From contig NZ_FOSK01000006.1 of the NCBI RefSeq assembly GCF_900114245.1, positions 62,001 through 126,000 of the forward strand: a DNA stretch of 64,000 nucleotides, given 5' to 3'. The DNA is from Pseudovibrio ascidiaceicola. Its GTDB lineage: Bacteria; Pseudomonadota; Alphaproteobacteria; Rhizobiales; Stappiaceae. Below the pieces are notes generated by a model. It saw only the letters and a program-made list of their open reading frames with translations, was not told the DNA's origin and searched no databases. The translations under genes were made by a program, and so were the position numbers. Within the stretch, counting starts at the first letter, position 1. The number at the start of each line of letters is the position of its first letter. This document shows, in pieces, positions 7,450 to 16,854 of this stretch.

Positions 7450-8460
7450 CTAGGGGTGTGTCTCTCGTTTGAGGGGGCGCGTCATTAAGTCGCTCAATGC
7501 CTGTGCGACGTCGATTTTCCCAGCTACGATTTGTGACACGGTGTTTGCAATTGGCATGTCGACACCATGTTCGGTTGCCAAGGCGACCGCGATATTAGCG
7601 GAGTGAGCGCCTTCTGCAAGCTTTTGTCCCGGTGCAACCAATTCCTGCGGAGTTCTACCCTGTCCGATCTTTAAGCCGAAGGCAAAATTTCGTGATTGAG
7701 TTGAGGAACATGTGAGGACCAAGTCGCCAAGACCAGACAGACCTGTGAGCGTTTCGCTTCTGGCATTGAGTGCCATGCCGAGGCGGCTCAGTTCTGCGAA
7801 GCCGCGGGCTGTCAGTGCTGCCTGTGCGCTGGCACCGAGGCCGTAGCCGACGGCTGCGCCACAAGCGATTGCGAGCACGTTTTTGAGAGCGCCACCAATT
7901 TGTACGCCGATGAGGTCATCAGTTGCGTAAGGGCGGAAGCTTTTTGAGGCGAGTGCTGCGGAAAGCTGATCTGCTACTGCGCCGTCTTCAGCTGCAATTG
8001 TGACGGCTGTTGGCAAGCCCTTTGCCACGTCATGCGCGAAGCTTGGGCCAGACAGCGCTGCGGGAATGGCATCTGGCGCGACGGACTTGATCACCTCAGA
8101 AAGGAGCTGACCGGTTGATTGCTCGATGCCTTTTGCGCAGAGAACGATTGGTGTCGCTGGCTTTAGAAACGGCTTGATCGCTTCTGTCATCGCCCGGGTT
8201 GTCTGCGCTGGTGTTACAAGCAAGAGGGCATCGGCACCGCTGACAGCATGCTTGAGGATGCCGGTAGCGGTGATTTGCTCTGTCCACTCAATGCCGGGCA
8301 GGTATTTCGGGTTCTGTTTGTTGGCATTGATTGCGGCGATGGTTTCTGCATCGCGGGCCCATAAGGAGACTTCCCGACCTGCTCTTGCGGCTGCCAAGGC
8401 GAGCGCAGTTCCCCAAGATCCTCCGCCAATTACAGCGATCTTGTTTAGAGCAGTGGTCAT
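7450..8460 (-). CDS. gpsA: NAD(P)-dependent glycerol-3-phosphate dehydrogenase
   Basis: The 336-residue enzyme reduces dihydroxyacetone phosphate to sn-glycerol 3-phosphate, the first step of phospholipid synthesis. The Rossmann motif G-G-G-S-W-G-T-A-L is at residue 12, and the catalytic lysine lies in the family signature G-G-A-L-K-N-V-L-A-I-A-C-G in the second half. Length and motifs are normal for GpsA. The Nudix gene ends ten bases upstream, so the two form an operon. In many alphaproteobacteria gpsA sits close to tsaD, as here. Confidence 0.95.
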   Translation of the reverse strand: MTTALNKIAVIGGGSWGTALALAAARAGREVSLWARDAETIAAINANKQNPKYLPGIEWTEQITATGILKHAVSGADALLLVTPAQTTRAMTEAIKPFLKPATPIVLCAKGIEQSTGQLLSEVIKSVAPDAIPAALSGPSFAHDVAKGLPTAVTIAAEDGAVADQLSAALASKSFRPYATDDLIGVQIGGALKNVLAIACGAAVGYGLGASAQAALTARGFAELSRLGMALNARSETLTGLSGLGDLVLTCSSTQSRNFAFGLKIGQGRTPQELVAPGQKLAEGAHSANIAVALATEHGVDMPIANTVSQIVAGKIDVAQALSDLMTRPLKRETHP

Positions 8461-8470
8461 GTTGTTTTCC

Positions 8471-8953
8471 TTATTGGGTGATGTTCAGTCGTTCACACAG
8501 TTGCTCAAGAGGGATATCGAACCCTCCGTGCATTGTTAGCTTGGACTTAGTTTCGTTGTCTGCCAAATCAACCCAGAAGAAGCGAAAGAGGATAGGATCT
8601 CCACCGTCATTTGGGCTCATTTCGTAATGATCCCAAGTCTGCTTTGCTTTTTCCTGAATTTTGAGATGGAAAAATTTGCGGCGGTGTAGCTCTGGACCTG
8701 AAGTGAGGGCATCGTCATACAGGAAGTCATGGCCAGTGAATTGCTCAAGTGCGCCGGAAACACTGAGGCCTGTTTCTTCTTCAAACTCGCGTTTGGCAGC
8801 TTGCAGATAGCTTTCACCCGGATCCAGTGTTCCACCTGGCACCTGCAATGTGCCTGCGATGTCGGTTTCCGGTTCATCAAAAACGAGAAGGTGTGTGCCG
8901 CAGGTCATATAGACGTAGGCTTTGTGCCGAGGCTGCAATGTCGTTTCCACCAT
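8471..8953 (-). CDS. Nudix hydrolase
   Basis: The 160-residue protein carries a full Nudix box around residues 42-64 (G-G-T-L-D-P-G-E, then R-E-F-E-E-E-T-G-L), the Mg-binding helix that cleaves nucleoside diphosphate-X bonds. The rest is not informative about substrate. It is the first gene of a unit with gpsA, and its promoter should lie in the structured region upstream (8954-9534). Confidence 0.88.
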   Translation of the reverse strand: MVETTLQPRHKAYVYMTCGTHLLVFDEPETDIAGTLQVPGGTLDPGESYLQAAKREFEEETGLSVSGALEQFTGHDFLYDDALTSGPELHRRKFFHLKIQEKAKQTWDHYEMSPNDGGDPILFRFFWVDLADNETKSKLTMHGGFDIPLEQLCERLNITQ

Positions 8954-9534
8954 GAATCAATCAAATCGATGTTGTTTGAATTTGGCAGATGTTATTTGCA
9001 GGAGTTTGTTGCAAGCAAGGCGTTATAGCAGTTTGCACATAAATAGCAGTATGACACGCGCTTTAGCGCCGCATGGCTTTGCCTGCAGCGTGGAACTGAA
9101 TGCCCCGAAAGTTCGGGAGTGAGCAAGGCGAGCAGGCAGAGCCTGCGCATTGTGAGTAAATTAGTTTCTTCGGCATTGGCTGCTCGCCTTGCCCGGGCGT
9201 TTTTGTATGAAACAAGATCTCCTCCGAAAGGCATTGGGAGCAGGCACTGTCAACGATGCACACACTTGCCAGAGGCAAATGTGATTGTCGGTGAAAGCTA
9301 AACGCCTGCCAGTGTAGACGCCCATCGGGTGACCAGCTTCCGCTTGGTCCCTGCACTAAAGACTTTCAAGGGGTGTTTCAACGAACCCGCCGGGTGATGC
9401 GTTACTTCACCCGGTAGCCCCGCCCAGCCCACGCCGCACTGATGGACGGTCCACCAGCTGCCCGAATACGTGAGCACAACACTGAGAATAAGCGCGGTTG
9501 AGGGCAGGGGGATAAGTTTTCAATGTTCCAATCC
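8954..9534. other. Gene-free region rich in inverted repeats; candidate structured RNA(s)
   Basis: No credible protein gene lies here, but the stretch is full of stems: GCGC/GCGC at 9058-9069; CCCGAA/TTCGGG at 9104-9117; a perfect 12 bp pair at 9123-9134 and 9181-9192 enclosing GCAGGC/GCCTGC (9132-9146); a GCCCGGGC block then TTTTT at 9191-9204; CACA-TTGCC/GGCAA-TGTG at 9261-9283; a GGGTGACCA/TTGGTCCC stem at 9327-9351; CCGGGTGA/TCACCCGG at 9390-9414; and TGGAC/GTCCA at 9443-9453. It is bounded by the tsaD terminator. I looked for the conserved cores of RNase P RNA, SRP RNA and tmRNA and did not find them. The coding strand of any RNA is unclear. Confidence 0.5.
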
Positions 9535-9561
9535 TAAAAAATCCCGCAGTTACTGCGAGAT
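9535..9561 (-). terminator. Terminator of tsaD
   Basis: On the minus strand ATCTCGCAG and CTGCGGGAT form a 9 bp stem with a TAA loop (one wobble pair), followed by six T residues. It stands about 40 bases beyond the tsaD stop. Confidence 0.9.
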
Positions 9562-9599
9562 CCTGAGAGGTATGCATGCTGATTGCTTTCGTAGGTTGA

Positions 9600-10715
9600 T
9601 TAAACCTTCGCGCCTTTGCGACCGAAACCAACGACGCTTTCGGAGATTTTGTCTAGCGGCCAGCGTGGGCGTGGGGCTTCGTTCATGTCGTCGCCCTTGC
9701 CGTTTTGCTCCAGAATGGAAGGGTCTTCGGCAACGAGTTTTCTCAGACGCTCTGCTCCCGCCCATGCAATCATTGCGGCGTTGTCTGTGCACAGTTTGTG
9801 CGGCGGTGCGATTAATTCTGCACTATGTTCTGCGGCAACCTCGTTTAGACGAATCCTAATTGCTTCGTTTGCTGCAACACCGCCCGCGATAACCATTTTG
9901 ACAGGCGTATCCGGATAGCGCTCTTTGAATAACTCGAAGGCTCGTGCACTGCGTTTTCCGAGGACATCCGCGACAGCTTCCTGGAAGGAGGCGCACAGGT
10001 TGTTGACGGTTTGCTCGCTGACAGGCTCTTCTTTTAAGGCTGCGGTGCGCACTGCGGTCTTCAACCCGGCAAAAGACATGTCGAGGCCGGGGCGGTCCAA
10101 AAGTGGGCGTGGCAGTTTGTAGACGGTTGGATCACCAAGTTTTGCAGCTTTTTCTACAGCCGGACCACCGGGATAAGGCAGACCTAGCAGTTTGGCTGTT
10201 TTGTCAAACGCTTCACCAATCGCGTCATCAATGGTTGTGCCCAATCTTTCGTATTCCCCAAGAGCTTTTACGAGGAGATACTGGGTGTGACCACCGGAGA
10301 CGAGGAGCAACAGGAATGGGAACTCAACCTGATCCGTCATACGTGCGGTGAGAGCGTGACCTTCCAAATGATTCACTGCAATCAATGGTTTATCGATTGC
10401 CATGGCAATGGATTTTGCTGTCATCAAGCCTACGATGACGCCGCCAATGAGGCCGGGGCCAGCGGTTGCAGCAACTGCGGATAGATTAGAGTACTTCACA
10501 TTTGCTGTTTTCATCGCCTGATCTACGATACCATCCAGCAACTGAATGTGGGCGCGCGCCGCAATCTCTGGTACAACACCGCCGAACGGTGTGTGCTCAT
10601 CGATTTGAGAATGCACCACGTTGGACAAAATTACGCATTTGCCATCTTGATCAATCTCAAGGACAGCAGCGGCAGTTTCGTCACAACTCGTTTCTATGCC
10701 GAGGATGGTCAGCAC
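9600..10715 (-). CDS. tsaD: tRNA N6-adenosine threonylcarbamoyltransferase
   Basis: TsaD transfers the threonylcarbamoyl group to A37 of ANN-decoding tRNAs, together with TsaB and TsaE. The ASKHA-fold protein starts with [13 protein letters not shown] and has the metal-binding N-H-L-E-G-H, the S-G-G-H-T nucleotide loop, and [11 protein letters not shown] place the start at GTG 10715, where AAAGGAGA stands six bases ahead; the frame stays open for 30 further codons upstream but without this site. This gives 371 residues, slightly longer than the E. coli protein, as usual in alphaproteobacteria. It diverges from hemC. Confidence 0.95.
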   Translation of the reverse strand: MLTILGIETSCDETAAAVLEIDQDGKCVILSNVVHSQIDEHTPFGGVVPEIAARAHIQLLDGIVDQAMKTANVKYSNLSAVAATAGPGLIGGVIVGLMTAKSIAMAIDKPLIAVNHLEGHALTARMTDQVEFPFLLLLVSGGHTQYLLVKALGEYERLGTTIDDAIGEAFDKTAKLLGLPYPGGPAVEKAAKLGDPTVYKLPRPLLDRPGLDMSFAGLKTAVRTAALKEEPVSEQTVNNLCASFQEAVADVLGKRSARAFELFKERYPDTPVKMVIAGGVAANEAIRIRLNEVAAEHSAELIAPPHKLCTDNAAMIAWAGAERLRKLVAEDPSILEQNGKGDDMNEAPRPRWPLDKISESVVGFGRKGAKV

Positions 10716-10839
10716 GTTTGGTCTCCTTTGGCCGCTTGGTTTTTGTCGTTCTCTCATGCGCAAAGCATGGTTGATTTCGCGGGCCGATGATTTTATGTCG
10801 CTCATCTAACATGAGCCCCTAGCATTGGGAATGTGATCC

Positions 10840-11763
10840 TTGCAAACAAAACCTATAAGAATTGGTACACGTGGAAGCGCCCTGGCACTGGCCCAGGCGT
10901 ATGAAACACGCGCTCGTCTCGCGAAGGCACACGGGTTAACCGATGATGACTTCGAGATTGTTGTTATAAAAACAACGGGAGACCAAATTCAAGATAGGCC
11001 TCTTTCCGAAGCAGGCGGCAAAGGCTTGTTCACCAAGGAAATTGAGGAAGCTTTGCTGGATAAGTCCATTGATCTGGCAGTTCACTCTTCCAAGGATATG
11101 CCGACAGTTCTGCCGGATGGTCTGGGTATGACCGCTTACCTTCCACGTGAAGATGTGCGCGATGCTTTCATTTCTCCAAAGGTGGAAAAGCTGACAGATC
11201 TTCCACAGGGTGCTGTGGTTGGGTCTTCCAGTTTGCGTCGTCAGGCACAGATCAAGCGTCTGCGCCCTGATCTTGATGTAGTGATGTATCGCGGTAACCT
11301 TCAGACCCGTTTGCGCAAGCTGGGTGAAGGTGTGGTTGACGCAACCTTCCTTGCTTACGCTGGTCTGCGTCGTCTGGGACAAGGTGATCTGGTGACGTCT
11401 TTGATGGATGTAGAGCACTTCCTTCCTGCTGTCGGGCAGGGCGCGATTGGTATTGAGGCACGTCTTGGTGATGAAGAGACGGCACGCATTCTTGCGCCGA
11501 TCCATCACGCAGAGACTGAAAGCCGCCTATTGCTGGAGCGTGCTTATCTGGCTGAGATGGATGGCTCCTGCCGGACGCCGATTGCCGGTCTTTCCCATGT
11601 GGAAGGTGATCGCATCCGTTTCCGCGGTGAGGTGATCAAGCCCGATGGCAGCCAGACGCACACAGTTGAAGGCGAAGGCCCGTTAAGCGATGCTGAAGAG
11701 ATTGGCCGCGAGCTTGGCAAAGAACTGAAAGCGAAGTCTGGCCCGAACTTTTTGGAGCTCTAA
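10840..11763 (+). CDS. hemC: Hydroxymethylbilane synthase (porphobilinogen deaminase)
   Basis: The enzyme joins four porphobilinogens into hydroxymethylbilane in the haem pathway. Visible features in its 307 residues are [12 protein letters not shown] at the start, the K-G-L-F-T-K-E-I loop, [10 protein letters not shown] and the dipyrromethane-cofactor cysteine in M-D-G-S-C-R-T-P. The start is a TTG: the in-frame ATG at 10831 is followed at once by TGA. The stop overlaps the hemD start (TAATG). Divergence from tsaD is a common alphaproteobacterial arrangement. Confidence 0.96.
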   Translation: MQTKPIRIGTRGSALALAQAYETRARLAKAHGLTDDDFEIVVIKTTGDQIQDRPLSEAGGKGLFTKEIEEALLDKSIDLAVHSSKDMPTVLPDGLGMTAYLPREDVRDAFISPKVEKLTDLPQGAVVGSSSLRRQAQIKRLRPDLDVVMYRGNLQTRLRKLGEGVVDATFLAYAGLRRLGQGDLVTSLMDVEHFLPAVGQGAIGIEARLGDEETARILAPIHHAETESRLLLERAYLAEMDGSCRTPIAGLSHVEGDRIRFRGEVIKPDGSQTHTVEGEGPLSDAEEIGRELGKELKAKSGPNFLEL

Positions 11764-12473
11764 TGAAAATACTCGTGACCCGTCCTCAGCCTCAAGCGGA
11801 TAAAACTGCACAGAAGCTGATTGCTATGGGACACGAGGTGATTGTTGAGCCGATGTTGAGTTTCCAGCCGCTGACCGTTCGCGGAGATGTGGCTGGGGAC
11901 GCCAAAGCGATTGCTGTGACGAGCGCGAATGCCATTGAAGCCCTTGTCTTCAATGGTCTTGTTGCACAGCTACAGCACCTTCCTCTCTATTCTGTGGGTG
12001 AGGCGACAGCCAAAGCTGCAGAGGCTTCCGGTTTCCAAGAGATCATATGTGCGGATGGGGATGTTGATTCCCTTGGCGGACTGATTGCGGATAGCAAACA
12101 GGCGGGGCCTGTCTTTTACCCTGCAGCGATTGACCGCAGTGGTGACCTGGCCGGACAACTGGAGCAACAGGGCATTGCCTGCCGTATGGTGGAGGTCTAC
12201 CAAATGGCTGCTGCGACTGGCTTTTCTGAGAAAACCCGAGGACTGATAGAAGCAAAAGCGTTGGATTGTGCGTTGTTTTATTCTCCACGAACAATTCAAG
12301 TTTTTCTCAGCCTTTCAAATCTTGAAAAAACCATAGTGTTTCTTAACTCTATGAAAGCATTATGTGTTTCAAAGCGGGTTGCAGAGCAGGCCGGGGCGTT
12401 TGGCGAGGTTTTTACTGCGAAAACGCCGCGTGAGGATAGCTTGTTTGAACTTCTCTCTGGTTCGATAAGTTGA
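11763..12473 (+). CDS. hemD: Uroporphyrinogen-III synthase
   Basis: The 236-residue protein opens with the HemD strand I-L-V-T-R-P-Q-P-Q-A and shows the weakly conserved two-domain pattern, including A-V-T-S-A-N-A near residue 44 and F-Y-S-P-R-T near residue 170. It closes and inverts ring D of hydroxymethylbilane. Its ATG overlaps the hemC stop, so the two are translationally coupled. HemD sequences diverge strongly; here position after hemC makes the call secure. About 200 bases with several short palindromes (ACTTCTC/GAGAAGT at 12489-12513, AGGCCTC/GAGGCCT near 12586-12603, GGCGCG/CGCGCC just before the next SD) separate it from the mitofilin gene. Confidence 0.92.
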   Translation: MKILVTRPQPQADKTAQKLIAMGHEVIVEPMLSFQPLTVRGDVAGDAKAIAVTSANAIEALVFNGLVAQLQHLPLYSVGEATAKAAEASGFQEIICADGDVDSLGGLIADSKQAGPVFYPAAIDRSGDLAGQLEQQGIACRMVEVYQMAAATGFSEKTRGLIEAKALDCALFYSPRTIQVFLSLSNLEKTIVFLNSMKALCVSKRVAEQAGAFGEVFTAKTPREDSLFELLSGSIS

Positions 12474-12675
12474 GAGGAAGTGATTTGAACTTCTCTGGGC
12501 CCTATGGAGAAGTCGTAGTTTGTTTGGCAAGGTGCTAATTCTCCCTGATAGCAGTTTGCTAAAGGGATGCTTATGTTAAGAAAGAGGCCTCTTAGGAGGC
12601 CTTGTTGAGATTGCGTGACTATGAAAATTGGCGCGGCTGGAAACTGCTTGAAACGCGCCATTCTAGGAGGTTTTG

Positions 12676-14595
12676 ATGGCTGCTGATGACAAAAAGGGTG
12701 GTGCGTCCACCGGGGCAGGCTCGGGTGGTGGAACATCATCACGGAAATCTCCGCTCTCCAGTGGATCCCGAAAGCCTGTCACGATTGACCTGCCCGCGAA
12801 AGACGTTTCCAAGACTGATAAACCTGCCGCGAGCGCTGGTCCTGCGGCCAAGCCTGCTGCGAGCAAAGCGACTTCTACCAAGGCAGGCTCTGTGCCGCCA
12901 ACCGGTAAACAACAATCACAATCTTCTGCGAAGACTGAAAATACTGAAGCGACCAAGGCAGCTGCTGCCAAGCCTGCGGCGGGCGCTAAACCAGCTGCGG
13001 GTGCTCAGTCTTCTTCAACACCAGCCAAGCCTACTGCTGCTGCAAGCGCAAAGGCCGCTGCAGACGCGACAAAAGCGGCAGCGGACGAGAAGAAGAGCGC
13101 TGCTGCATCCAGCGCTGCTAAGTCTTCTACTGCGAAGACGGCTGCTGCCAGCAAAACCTCAACCGCTTCTGCTGCAAAAGAGCCTGTGAAGAGTAAAGAC
13201 GAAAAGGCTGGCTCGGGCGGTAAGGATACGCCTCCACCACCGCCTCCGCCTTCCGGTAAAGGCCCCGGCGGGCCTGCTGATAAGCCTCCGCATCCGCCCA
13301 AGCAAGGCGCTGGATTTGGCGCGATGCTTGCCGCTGGCGTTATTGGTGCATTGATTGTTGCCGGTGCTGGGGTTGGTCTGCATCAGGTTGGCATGCTCCA
13401 GATGATTGGCGCTGGCTCTGGTCAGAATGCGACTGAAGTTCAGGCCCTGTTGGAAAGCTCCAAGAACCGCTATTCGCAGCTGAGCCAGGAAATTACGGCG
13501 CTGAAAGATCATGCGGCAGGTAGTTTCGCTGCCAAGGAAACCATTCAGAACCTGACTGATCAGCTGGACGCGATCCAGAAGGAAACCAGTACTAAGTTGA
13601 GTGATGCGACTGCTGGTGTAACTGCGAAGGTGCAAGAGCAGGTTTCTACGCTTGGTGCAGAAATTAAGGAACTGAACGAGCTCATTTCAAATGGGGCTGC
13701 TGGTGATGGTGCTGCTGTTGCGAGCATGAAGAAGACGCAGGATCAGCTGGCGAAGCAGGTTGCTGATCTGACCGCTGCGACCCGAAAGAATGCTGAGCAG
13801 GTTCTGAAAGGCATGCAAGGCAATCTGACAGATTTGCAGAAGCAGTTTCAAGCTTTGAAAGAGGCGCCGACACAGCTGAAGGACCTTGGTTCACAGTTGG
13901 CTGTGACAGGTTCCAAGGTGGATGAAGCGCTTGCGCAGATTGGTAAGTTGACGGCTGAGCAGAAAGTTCTTGAAGGCAAAATTGAAGCGCTGACGCAGGC
14001 GAATGCCGAGACAACACAGCAGATTACTGCACGTGTTGACCGGTTGGAGAAGGCCCTGGGCACTGCAAGTGCTCAGGAACGCGCCGCACGTGCCATCGCG
14101 ATTGCCTCTTTGCGCAATGCTGTGGACTCTGGTGAGACCTATGAAGCGGAACTGGCTGCTGTTGAAGCTGTGCTGCCAGGGGATGCTGCTGAGCTCGCGC
14201 CACTGAAGGCAAGCGCTGCGAGTGGTATTCCTTCCTCTGCGGCGTTGATTGCCGGATTTGGTAAGGTCGCGCGTGATATGAGTGCTGTGTCGTTGACGAG
14301 TGAGAATGATGATGTGGTTGATCGTCTGTTCTCAAGCGCCAAGTCTCTCGTTTCTGTCCGCACGCCGACTGACAGTGATGGGACGAGTTCCAGCGAGCTG
14401 CTTGGCACGATGGAATCCCGGGTTTCTGCGGGTGATCTTGCCGGAGCGATTAAGGCTTATGATGCTTTGCCAGAACCGATGCAACAGGTTGGTGCAGCGT
14501 GGGCTGAGCAGGTGAAAGCCCGTTTGGCAGCAGATGAATTGGTGAAAAAAATCACCGCTCAAGTTTTGAAGTCGCTTGTTTCTGAAAACAAGTAG
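12676..14595 (+). CDS. Alphaproteobacterial Mic60 (mitofilin) homologue
   Basis: The 639-residue protein has the layout of bacterial Mic60: a long low-complexity Ala/Lys/Ser/Pro-rich N-terminal part (residues 1-210) ending in a proline run, one transmembrane helix near residues 212-236, a long coiled coil (about 250-470), and a C-terminal mitofilin domain recognisable from A-A-R-A-I-A-I-A-S-L to the end. Mitochondrial Mic60 shapes cristae; alphaproteobacterial versions are linked to envelope and intracytoplasmic membrane shape and contact with outer-membrane proteins. The start is set by AGGAGG five bases before ATG 12676. It follows hemCD and precedes a HemY-type gene, the conserved neighbourhood of this family. 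Confidence 0.85.
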   Translation: MAADDKKGGASTGAGSGGGTSSRKSPLSSGSRKPVTIDLPAKDVSKTDKPAASAGPAAKPAASKATSTKAGSVPPTGKQQSQSSAKTENTEATKAAAAKPAAGAKPAAGAQSSSTPAKPTAAASAKAAADATKAAADEKKSAAASSAAKSSTAKTAAASKTSTASAAKEPVKSKDEKAGSGGKDTPPPPPPPSGKGPGGPADKPPHPPKQGAGFGAMLAAGVIGALIVAGAGVGLHQVGMLQMIGAGSGQNATEVQALLESSKNRYSQLSQEITALKDHAAGSFAAKETIQNLTDQLDAIQKETSTKLSDATAGVTAKVQEQVSTLGAEIKELNELISNGAAGDGAAVASMKKTQDQLAKQVADLTAATRKNAEQVLKGMQGNLTDLQKQFQALKEAPTQLKDLGSQLAVTGSKVDEALAQIGKLTAEQKVLEGKIEALTQANAETTQQITARVDRLEKALGTASAQERAARAIAIASLRNAVDSGETYEAELAAVEAVLPGDAAELAPLKASAASGIPSSAALIAGFGKVARDMSAVSLTSENDDVVDRLFSSAKSLVSVRTPTDSDGTSSSELLGTMESRVSAGDLAGAIKAYDALPEPMQQVGAAWAEQVKARLAADELVKKITAQVLKSLVSENK

Positions 14596-14616
14596 TATCG
14601 GAAAGGAGCGAAGGAC

Positions 14617-16425
14617 ATGGTCCGCGTTCTCATCTTTTTCGCGTTTGTATTTTTACTGGCTCTTGGCGGAGCCTGGATGGCAGATCGTCCGGGCGTCGTT
14701 ACGCTTGAATGGCAAGGGTATGTTGTTCAGGCAAGCTTGCTGACAGCTGTTGTTGCGTTTGGTGCTTCCATTGTGGCGTCGATTGTGGCTTGGGGGTTCT
14801 TCCGGTTGATCTGGAAATCACCGACGCTGGTCTCCCATTTCATGCAGAGCCGCCGCAAAGACAAAGGCTATGATGCCTTGTCTCAGGGACTGTTGGCTCT
14901 TGGTTCTGGCGATACGCTGCATGCGCGCAAGTTTGGTCTGAAGGCAGACAAACTGCTGGACGGTAACGAGCCTGCTGCACGTCTTCTCTTGGCGCAGACT
15001 TCGCAACTGGATGGTGATCATGCAGAAAGCCGTCGCCGGTTTGAGGCGATGTTGGAAGATGATCGCTCCATGGCTGTGGGCTTGCACGGCCTTTACATTG
15101 AAGCGGAGCGGGAAAGTGAGCCTGCAGCAGCGCGCCACTTTGCTGAGGAAGCCTTTAATCTGGTTCCGGGTCTGCGTTGGGCAGGCAATGCGGTACTTGG
15201 GTATCAGGCCGTTTCCGGTGATTGGGAAGAAGCCATTGCAACGCTTGAGCGCAACTATGCTGCTCGCATGCTGGATAAGAAAACCCTTCGTCGCCAGAAA
15301 GCTGTTCTGCTGACTGCGCGTGCTCTTGAGCTGGAGAACGAAAATCCGGATCGTGCGCGTACGCTTGCTGTTGAAGCGCATGGCCTTGCGCCCTCGCTGG
15401 TGCCTGCCGCGATTGTTGCGGCCCGTCTGCGGACGCGGACAGGTGATGTTCGCAAAGCAAGTAAGATCCTTGAGGCGACGTGGAAGTTGAGCCCGCACCC
15501 AGATCTTGCTGATGCTTACGCCCATGTTCGTCCTGGTGATTCCGTCACTGATCGACTGAGCCGCGTCAGAACACTGGCAAGCATGCGTGCTTACTCTTCT
15601 GAGGGGGCGATTGCGATTGCTGTTGCTGCGATTGAAGCCAAGAAGTTTGATGAAGCGCGCGATCAACTCAAGCGCGTTCTGCGCTCTGAGCCAACGCAAC
15701 GTGCGTTCTTGCTGATGGCTGATCTTGAAGAGCGTGAGCATGGTGATCAGGGCCGCATTCGTGAGTGGTTGTCCCGCGCTGTGCGTGCGCCAAGCGATAA
15801 GGTCTGGACCGCGGACGGTGTTGTTTCCGCCAACTGGGCGCCTGTTTCTCCAAAAACAGGCCGTGTGGATGCCTATGAGTGGGCAGCACCGGAAGGTGCC
15901 GTGGATCAGGAACCGTTGATTGAGGTTATCGATGACAAGCTGTTTGAGCCGCCTGAACTGGCTGCCCCTGTACAGGTTCTGAAGGAACCGGTGGAGGCGG
16001 ATATCGTTGTGCCTAAACCGCGGGAGGCAGAAAAACCCACTGCAGTGAAGGACGAGCCTGTGGCAGCCCCAGCCGCAATGCCTGACGCCGCAGAGCCTGT
16101 TGTTGTGACAGAAACGGCGAAAGAGACATCCGCTGAGAAAAAGCCGGATGAGAAAGCCAAGGCTGAAGAGCCACGTGCCACTGTCGTACCTGTGGAATCT
16201 TCAAGCTGGGCGCCGACCAAAGCCAATGAAAAGGCCGAGGAAAAGGTCGAGGAGCCTTCCAAGACTGAGGAGGAAGGCGCGAGCTCATCCTATGAAAAGC
16301 CTGAGAAGAAAGATGAGAAGCTGGTGGAGTTCCCGCTTTCTCAGCTTCCTGATGACCCAGGGCCTGAACCAGACGATGAAGATCCGAAAACGCCAAAAGA
16401 TCAGAGTTTTAGGTTCTTCCGCTAA
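14617..16425 (+). CDS. HemY N-terminal domain / TPR membrane protein (Orf52-type)
   Basis: The 602-residue protein has two hydrophobic segments near residues 3-22 and 37-62 (HemY_N domain), then TPR-like helical repeats to about residue 370. The last ~190 residues are Glu/Lys/Pro/Ala-rich and likely disordered. It lies 21 bases behind the Mic60 homologue and is surely cotranscribed. Despite its name, this HemY is not protoporphyrinogen oxidase; in alphaproteobacteria the gene beside Mic60 is thought to act with it at the envelope. A SD-like GGAGCGAAGG precedes the ATG. Confidence 0.85.
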   Translation: MVRVLIFFAFVFLLALGGAWMADRPGVVTLEWQGYVVQASLLTAVVAFGASIVASIVAWGFFRLIWKSPTLVSHFMQSRRKDKGYDALSQGLLALGSGDTLHARKFGLKADKLLDGNEPAARLLLAQTSQLDGDHAESRRRFEAMLEDDRSMAVGLHGLYIEAERESEPAAARHFAEEAFNLVPGLRWAGNAVLGYQAVSGDWEEAIATLERNYAARMLDKKTLRRQKAVLLTARALELENENPDRARTLAVEAHGLAPSLVPAAIVAARLRTRTGDVRKASKILEATWKLSPHPDLADAYAHVRPGDSVTDRLSRVRTLASMRAYSSEGAIAIAVAAIEAKKFDEARDQLKRVLRSEPTQRAFLLMADLEEREHGDQGRIREWLSRAVRAPSDKVWTADGVVSANWAPVSPKTGRVDAYEWAAPEGAVDQEPLIEVIDDKLFEPPELAAPVQVLKEPVEADIVVPKPREAEKPTAVKDEPVAAPAAMPDAAEPVVVTETAKETSAEKKPDEKAKAEEPRATVVPVESSSWAPTKANEKAEEKVEEPSKTEEEGASSSYEKPEKKDEKLVEFPLSQLPDDPGPEPDDEDPKTPKDQSFRFFR

Positions 16426-16436
16426 GAAAAATGCAT

Positions 16437-16474
16437 AGGCAAGGCGCGCGTCTCTTTTCGCGTCTCTTGCCTTT
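16437..16474 (+). terminator. Terminator of the hemC-hemD-mic60-hemY unit
   Basis: AGGCAAG pairs with CTTGCCT around an inner GCGCG/CGCG stem, followed by a short T-run. Confidence 0.65.
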
Positions 16475-16585
16475 GTAGATTGTTGGTGGATGCATTCTCT
16501 GCCAATGCAAATCATACTTGCATCTTATTGGGAGCTTGGGTATCAAACTTCCACTTTCCGGCACACCCCTTGTGCCAGTTGGAAC

Positions 16586-16661
16586 GCCGCTGTAGCTCAG
16601 ATGGTAGAGCACGTCATTCGTAATGATGGGGTCGAAGGTTCGAGTCCTTTCAGCGGCACCA
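16586..16661 (+). tRNA. tRNA-Thr (CGT anticodon)
   Basis: The 76-base gene folds into a complete cloverleaf: acceptor GCCGCTG with CAGCGGC, D-arm GCTC/GAGC, anticodon loop holding CGT between TCATT and AATGA, T-arm with GGTTCGAGTCC, discriminator A and an encoded CCA. Confidence 0.97.
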
Positions 16662-16854
16662 CTAACTCTCTGATACTTCATAATCCCCCAAAAACTTGCT
16701 CGTTTGGCTTTGTCTTATCGCCTACTCGTCGTAGGTTCGGATTTGTGTTTTTTGGTCCTTTAGTCGAACCTTTCAGCACGATGATTTCATTTGCATATAT
16801 GGAGGCCATCTGGGTTTCGTGGGAGCGGGCTGCGGATGGTGTGGAGTACCGGAA

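Noticed and set aside
9063-9356. Short minus-strand frames in the structured gap
   Set aside because: They have Cys/Arg/Ser-rich compositions, no SD sites, and overlap the inverted repeats.
8954-9534. tmRNA, RNase P RNA or SRP RNA in the structured gap
   Set aside because: No tag reading A-N-D-N, no GAGGAAAGTCC core and no GGAAGGAAGCAG-type SRP loop could be found by eye on either strand, so I list it only as an unassigned structured region.
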